Shown here: one piece after another, positions 59,681 to 64,000 of the stretch
Layout of the letters: the number at the start of each line of letters is the position of its first letter
How positions within the stretch are numbered: the first letter of the stretch is position 1
NCBI GenBank assembly: GCA_046349615.1
Contig: JAXMBZ010000013.1
Span: 85,704-149,703, forward strand
Direction of reading: 5' to 3'
Origin: JADJNY01 sp046349615
GTDB taxonomy: Bacteria > Planctomycetota > UBA1135 > GCA-002686595
DNA: 64,000 bases
The notes under the pieces: generated by a model
Databases searched by the model: none
What the model was told of the DNA's origin: nothing
The model's input: only the letters and a program-made list of their open reading frames with translations
Translations under genes and position numbers: made by a program

Positions 59681-59745
59681 GCGAGCCGCCGCGCGCGCAC
59701 CGCGCTTGCAAGCACCGCGCGCAACGTGTCCGATGCCGCGACGGC

Positions 59746-61278
59746 ATGGGGACGGAGAGCTGGGATTCCCGCGGCGGCGGAGCGCTTCGCGATCGACGCG
59801 GAGCCGCGCTCGGCGCGTTCGTGTGGGCCGTGCTCGCGCTCCTCCTCGGCACCGGCTGCGCGAGCTTCTCGACGGAGCGTCATCTCGCGCCGATCTACTC
59901 GGAGCTCTCGACCGCGGGCGGCGGGCGCGAGGTCGAGGCGCTCGGCGGCGCGGTGCGCCTGCGCTACCTCCGCGCGACGGAAGGCCCGGTGACGCAGTGG
60001 GCGCTCCGCCCGCTCGTGATCCACGACAACCTGCCGGGCGAGGACTACCAGACGCGCTTCCTCGTCCCGCTCGGCACCGAGGACAAGCGCGGCCAGGAGT
60101 ACGTGTGGCAGCTCCTGCCGGTGACGCGCTACAGCCACCGCGAGCTCTCGAACGGTCAGACGGAATGGACGCTGCTCACGCTGCCCGGCATCTATTGGTC
60201 GAAGACCGCCGACGGCCGCATCGTGCGGGCGTGGTTCCCGTTCGGCGGCGTGATGGAGCACTTCCTGTCGTTCGACCGGGTCGTGTTCGTGCTCTTCCCC
60301 CTGTTCCTGCGCACCGAGCGCGACGGCCGAACGACGCACCACTTCCTCTTCCCGATCTTCGCGTTCGCGCACGGCGCGGGCGGGCCGAGTTGGCGAGTGT
60401 GGCCGATCTACGGCAATTCGCGCTGGGAAGGCCGGTACGACCGATGGTTCCTCCTCTGGCCGATCTGGACCTACGAGAAGAACCTGCTCCACCTCCCGCC
60501 GGAGAAGCAGGAGACGAAGTGGATGCTGCTCCCGATCGTCGGACGCACGACGCGCGGGACGTTCTCCTCGACGAGCGTGTTGTGGCCCTTCTTCGGCTGG
60601 TCGAGCGATCCCGCGACCGGCTTCAAGGCGTGGGACGGACCGTGGCCGCTCGTGCGCTGGCTGCGCGACCCCGAGAACGACGTGCGGCGCACGCGCTTCT
60701 GGCCGTTCTACTCGAACTACCACGGCGACGGGCTCGACTCGACCTGGTACCTGTGGCCGTTCGTCAACGTCCGCAGCGAGCAGTACGAGAAGGCGCAGAA
60801 GAACGCGTTCTACCTCGTCCCCTTCTGGCAGAACTGGAAACGCAACGACGAGGAGGCGGGGTTCTCCTCCTACGAGAAGCTCTGGCCGCTCTACCTCTTC
60901 GACCGGCCCGAGGAGCACACCACGCGCTTCGCGTTCCCCGCGCTGAACCCGCTCTGGCGCACCCCCGAGATCGACGACATGTACGCGTGGATCTGGGAGC
61001 TCTACACGCGCGAGGTCAACCACGCGCAAGTGAAGGAGCGCTCCTGGCTCGGCCTGTATCGTCGGGAGAAGGACGAGTTCGAGGACCGGCGCTCGCTCGT
61101 CGGCGTCTGGGCGAATCGACGCTACCGCTCCGGCGGGAAGCGCGTGAGCGAGACGTCGCTCCTGTTCGGGCTCCTGCGATGGAGAACTCGCGAGGGCGAC
61201 TCCCTACAGTGGATGCTCCCGGCGCTGCCGGGACCCGGCTGGCCGCTCGAGCGCTCGAGCGAGCCGCGCTCCCGTTGA
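59746..61278 (+). CDS. WP-repeat lipoprotein linked to an Mla transporter
   Basis: A 510-residue protein with a lipoprotein-type signal (VLALLLGTGCAS, Cys38). From residue 160 it repeats short units that end in Trp-Pro or Phe-Pro and an aromatic: VWPIYGN (218-224), LWPIW, LWPFFGW, PWPLV, FWPFYSNY, LWPFV, LWPLYLF, plus FPLF, FPIF, LLPI and LVPF. Spacing is irregular, 17-42 residues, and the pattern suggests a beta-rich repeat fold. I do not recognise a named family. It ends 4 bp before mlaE, so it is almost certainly in the same operon and probably works with it at the outer membrane. Confidence 0.75.
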   Translation: MGTESWDSRGGGALRDRRGAALGAFVWAVLALLLGTGCASFSTERHLAPIYSELSTAGGGREVEALGGAVRLRYLRATEGPVTQWALRPLVIHDNLPGEDYQTRFLVPLGTEDKRGQEYVWQLLPVTRYSHRELSNGQTEWTLLTLPGIYWSKTADGRIVRAWFPFGGVMEHFLSFDRVVFVLFPLFLRTERDGRTTHHFLFPIFAFAHGAGGPSWRVWPIYGNSRWEGRYDRWFLLWPIWTYEKNLLHLPPEKQETKWMLLPIVGRTTRGTFSSTSVLWPFFGWSSDPATGFKAWDGPWPLVRWLRDPENDVRRTRFWPFYSNYHGDGLDSTWYLWPFVNVRSEQYEKAQKNAFYLVPFWQNWKRNDEEAGFSSYEKLWPLYLFDRPEEHTTRFAFPALNPLWRTPEIDDMYAWIWELYTREVNHAQVKERSWLGLYRREKDEFEDRRSLVGVWANRRYRSGGKRVSETSLLFGLLRWRTREGDSLQWMLPALPGPGWPLERSSEPRSR

Positions 61279-61282
61279 GACC

Positions 61283-62071
61283 ATGCACTTCGCGCTCCGG
61301 TTCCTGAACGACCTCGCCGCGGGGCTCGGCTTCCAGCTCGAGCTCCTCGCGCAGGTCGTCGTGCGCCTGCACCACGTGCCGCGCCGCGCGCGCTTCATCG
61401 CGGACCAGCTCTTCCAGAGCACGATCGGCACGATGCACGTCGTGCTGCTCGTCGGCTTCTTCATCGGGATGATCGTGTCGCTGCAGACGGGCATCGAGCT
61501 CGCGCGCATCGGCCAGCAGGACCAGATCGGGACGATCGTCGCCGTCAGCATGGCGCGCGAGATGGGCCCGTTCATCACGGCGCTGATCCTCGCGGCCGCG
61601 GCGGGCAGCTCGATGGCGGCGGAGCTCGGCACGATGTCGGTCGCCGACGAGCTCGCAGCGCTCGAGGTCCTCTCCGTCGACCGCGTGCGCTTCCTCGTCC
61701 TGCCGCGTCTCGTCGCGCTCGTGCTCGCGGCGCCCGTGCTGACGATCCTCTGCGACACGATCGGGATCCTCGGCGGCGGCTTCGTCGCGCAGTCGCAGCT
61801 CAACGTGTCGTTCGAGCTCTACACGGACTCCGCGCTCGAGGCGCTGCGCGACCTCGGCACGACCTTCCCGCTGCCGAAGGACGTTTTCGGCGGCCTCTTC
61901 AAGGCGTGCGTGTTCGGCGCGATCGTCGCGCTCATCGGCTGCAGCGCGGGCCTCAACGCGCGCGGCGGTGCGCTCGGCGTCGGTCGCGCGACGCGCCAGG
62001 CGGTGCTCGTGTCGATCATCGCGATCATCATCGCGAACTACTTCATGACGTGGTTCATGTACCAGGGCTGA
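61283..62071 (+). CDS. mlaE: MlaE-type lipid ABC transporter permease
   Basis: A 262-residue membrane protein of the MlaE/YrbE family that moves phospholipids between membranes with MlaF and MlaD. Conserved parts are the N-terminal amphipathic helix, FFIGMIVSLQTGIELARIGQ, REMGPFITALILAAAAGSSM, AAELGTMSVADELAALEVLS and VALIGCSAGLNARGGALGVG. Five or so membrane segments. It is followed by mlaF after 5 bp. Confidence 0.93.
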   Translation: MHFALRFLNDLAAGLGFQLELLAQVVVRLHHVPRRARFIADQLFQSTIGTMHVVLLVGFFIGMIVSLQTGIELARIGQQDQIGTIVAVSMAREMGPFITALILAAAAGSSMAAELGTMSVADELAALEVLSVDRVRFLVLPRLVALVLAAPVLTILCDTIGILGGGFVAQSQLNVSFELYTDSALEALRDLGTTFPLPKDVFGGLFKACVFGAIVALIGCSAGLNARGGALGVGRATRQAVLVSIIAIIIANYFMTWFMYQG

Positions 62072-62076
62072 GCGCG

Positions 62077-62826
62077 ATGGCGGACGAAGACGACGTCATC
62101 CTGCGCTTCCGCGACGTGCACAAGAGCTTCGGCACGCAGAAGGTGCTCGACGGGCTCTCGTTCGAGGTGCGTCGCGGCCGCACGCTCGCGATCATGGGCC
62201 CGTCGGGCACGGGGAAGTCCGTCGTGCTCCGCCACGCGATCGGACTGATCCATCCCGATCGAGGCGTCGTCGAGGTCGAAGGCCGCGACGTCGCGAAGCT
62301 CAAGGGCAGGGAGCTCGCGGAGCTGCGCCGGCGCATGGGCTACCTCTTCCAGGAGGGCGCGCTGATCAACTGGCTCAGCGTCGGCGAGAACGTGTGCCTC
62401 CCCCTCCGCGAGAACACGCGGCTCTCCGACGCGGAGATCCGCCGGAAGGCCGAGGAGAAGCTCGCGCTCGTGCGCGTCGAGAACGCTTGGGACAAGATGC
62501 CCTCGCAGATCTCGGGCGGCATGAAGAAGCGCGTCGGCCTCGCACGCGCGCTGATCACCGACCCCGAGATCATCCTCTACGACGAGCCGAACGCCGGCCT
62601 CGACCCGGAGATCTCGGCCTCGATCAACGAGCTCATCCGCGAGCTCAAGCTGAAGCTCGGCGTGACGGCGATCGTCGTCGAGCACCGCGTCAACTGCATC
62701 AAGACCGTCGCGGACGAAGTGCTCTTCCTCGAGAAGGGCCGGCCGCTCGTGCAGCTCCCGCCGAAGGACTTCTTCGCGAGCCGGCACCCGCGCCTCGTCC
62801 AATTCCTCGGCACCGACCCCGACTAA
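62077..62826 (+). CDS. mlaF: MlaF-type lipid ABC transporter ATPase
   Basis: A 249-residue ABC ATPase. Walker A is GPSGTGKS, the signature is ISGGMKKRVGLARAL (GMKKR is typical of the MlaF group), Walker B is IILYDEPNAGLDPE, and the switch histidine is in VVEHR. It energises lipid transport by MlaE. The gene has 23 bp to mlaD. Confidence 0.94.
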   Translation: MADEDDVILRFRDVHKSFGTQKVLDGLSFEVRRGRTLAIMGPSGTGKSVVLRHAIGLIHPDRGVVEVEGRDVAKLKGRELAELRRRMGYLFQEGALINWLSVGENVCLPLRENTRLSDAEIRRKAEEKLALVRVENAWDKMPSQISGGMKKRVGLARALITDPEIILYDEPNAGLDPEISASINELIRELKLKLGVTAIVVEHRVNCIKTVADEVLFLEKGRPLVQLPPKDFFASRHPRLVQFLGTDPD

Positions 62827-62849
62827 CAGAGATCGAGTAGGAGGCACGC

Positions 62850-64000
62850 ATGCCCTCGCAGTCCACCGGCTCCCGCACGCTCGCGCTCGGCGCGCTGTTC
62901 CTCGTCGCGCTCTGCGTGCTCGGCTACTACACGCTGTTCTTGACGAACATCAGCTGGTTCAAGCCGACGTACGACCTGCAGATCCACTTCCAGGACCTGA
63001 ACGGGTTGCGCGAGGGCGACTCGGTGCTCGTCGCGGGGATGCGCTGGGGCCGCATCAAGAGCATGGAGTTCGACCCCGAGGCGCCGGTCGACAAGCGCAT
63101 CACCGTGATCGCGACGCTCGAGAAGCCGCTCCCGCTGCGCGAGGGCGCGAAGATCATGATCGAGGACTCGACGCTGCTCGGCGGCAAGAACCTCTCGATC
63201 GATCCGGGGCCGGCGAACGGGAAGGTGCTGCCGAAGGACCGCGCGCTGTTCGGCGAGCTCGCGCCGAATCCGCTCGAGGCGCTCGGCAAGCTCGTCAGCG
63301 ACAGCCAAAAGGGAGTCGCGGACATCGTCTCCAACCTCGCGGAGGTCACGAACCGCGCGAAGGACGGCCGCGGAACGGTGTCACGCCTCCTGAACGACGA
63401 GAAGCTCGCGAACGACCTCGCGGAGGCGATGTCGCGCGCGACGGCGACGCTCGGGAGCCTCGAGCGCATCACGAAGGAGCTCGTCGACGGCAAGGGCACC
63501 GCGGGTCAGTTGCTCGTCAACACGGAGGTCTACGACAACCTCGCGAGCTCGACGCGGCACGTCGACGAGGCGGTGACGAAGCTCACGGCGATCTTGACCG
63601 ATGTGCAGACCGGGAAGGGCGCGCTCGGGCGGATGATCGAGGACGAGGGCGCGGCGAACGATCTCGTGTCGGCGATTCGTGACTTGAGGACGATCGTCGA
63701 TCGGATCCAGCGCGGGGAAGGGACGCTCGGGGTGCTCGTCAACGACGACACGCTCGCGAAGAACTTGACCGAGCTCTCGACGCGGTTGAAGAACGGCGAG
63801 GGGACGATCGGGAAGCTGCTGACGAAGGACGACGTGTACGACAACCTGAAGGAGACGACGGACGACGTGCGCGTCGTCGCGGCGGCGGTGAGGAATGGTC
63901 AGGGGAGTCTCGGGCGGTTGTTGATGGACGACGAGCTGTATCAGCAGATCAAGACGGCGCTGTCGATCGTGCAGCGGGCGTTGGAGGAGTATCGCGAGGC
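62850..64000 (+). CDS. mlaD: MlaD/MCE-domain protein (C-terminus beyond window)
   Basis: At least 383 residues; it runs off the right edge. One N-terminal membrane helix (about 10-30) precedes a single MCE domain (about 42-125: YDLQIHFQDLNGLREGDSVL, VAGMRWGRIKSME, LLGGKNLSIDPG) that binds lipid. Then a helical region has six repeats of the type GKGTxGxLLxD at 173, 214, 255, 289, 316 and 350. GGAGG lies 7 nt before the ATG. Long helical tails on MCE proteins form tubes between membranes in known cases; here the tail is incomplete. Confidence 0.92.
   Translation, partial: MPSQSTGSRTLALGALFLVALCVLGYYTLFLTNISWFKPTYDLQIHFQDLNGLREGDSVLVAGMRWGRIKSMEFDPEAPVDKRITVIATLEKPLPLREGAKIMIEDSTLLGGKNLSIDPGPANGKVLPKDRALFGELAPNPLEALGKLVSDSQKGVADIVSNLAEVTNRAKDGRGTVSRLLNDEKLANDLAEAMSRATATLGSLERITKELVDGKGTAGQLLVNTEVYDNLASSTRHVDEAVTKLTAILTDVQTGKGALGRMIEDEGAANDLVSAIRDLRTIVDRIQRGEGTLGVLVNDDTLAKNLTELSTRLKNGEGTIGKLLTKDDVYDNLKETTDDVRVVAAAVRNGQGSLGRLLMDDELYQQIKTALSIVQRALEEYRE

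Overview
The window is 64 kb of GC-rich bacterial chromosome, densely packed and mostly on the minus strand. I place it in Planctomycetota, probably a lineage outside the well-studied genera. The main reason is EF-Tu: its switch I region has the GGTVR...KTVTIA form that I remember from planctomycete EF-Tu, not the usual RGITI form. This rests on memory and should be checked with a tree. No rRNA gene, insertion sequence, prophage or CRISPR array was seen.

Layout. (1) 1-6206: ptsN-like (cut by the window edge), hpf, truA, recR, ybaB, dnaX, a block of 58-59 bp tandem repeats, two tRNA-Ser genes, tadA and tRNA-Arg(ACG). (2) 6481-11712, plus strand: an acetylornithine-type carbamoyltransferase, dnaE and a MORN-like membrane protein. 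(3) 11750-14338: a secreted glutaminase-like protein. (4) 14383-29486: one long S10-spc-alpha ribosomal operon from rpsJ to rplQ, including secY, adk, infA and rpoA, with a clear promoter before rpsJ and a hairpin after rplQ; rpmD is absent. (5) 29556-33848: an EF-G gene, a DksA-like gene on the opposite strand, a Tsr3-like gene and the rpsG-rpsL pair with its own promoter. (6) 33928-48621: promoter, tRNA-Thr, tRNA-Tyr, tRNA-Gly, tRNA-Thr, tuf, rpmG, secE, nusG, rplK, rplA, rplJ, rplL, rpoB, rpoC. (7) 48763-54448: a membrane glycosyltransferase-like protein, mutS2, a lone receiver protein and aroC. (8) 54548-59638: a methionine-pathway PLP enzyme, an HU-like protein, a lipoprotein-TPR-dtd operon and trpS. 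(9) 59746-64000: a WP-repeat lipoprotein followed by mlaE, mlaF and an incomplete mlaD.

Most of the window serves translation and transcription: ribosomal proteins, initiation and elongation factors, RNA polymerase, tRNAs, tRNA-modifying or proofreading enzymes (TruA, TadA, Dtd), TrpS and the Sec translocon. A second theme is DNA replication and repair (DnaE, DnaX, RecR, YbaB, MutS2). The last operon looks like a lipid-trafficking system of the outer envelope.

Points most worth following: a gene resembling the archaeal/eukaryotic rRNA aminocarboxypropyltransferase Tsr3 directly behind rpsG; the WP-repeat lipoprotein linked to an Mla transporter; REP-like tandem repeats before dnaX; and several genes whose start codon lies only 6-13 nt after a -10-like hexamer with no ribosome binding site, which suggests leaderless mRNAs. 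All calls come from reading the sequence; no database search was run.
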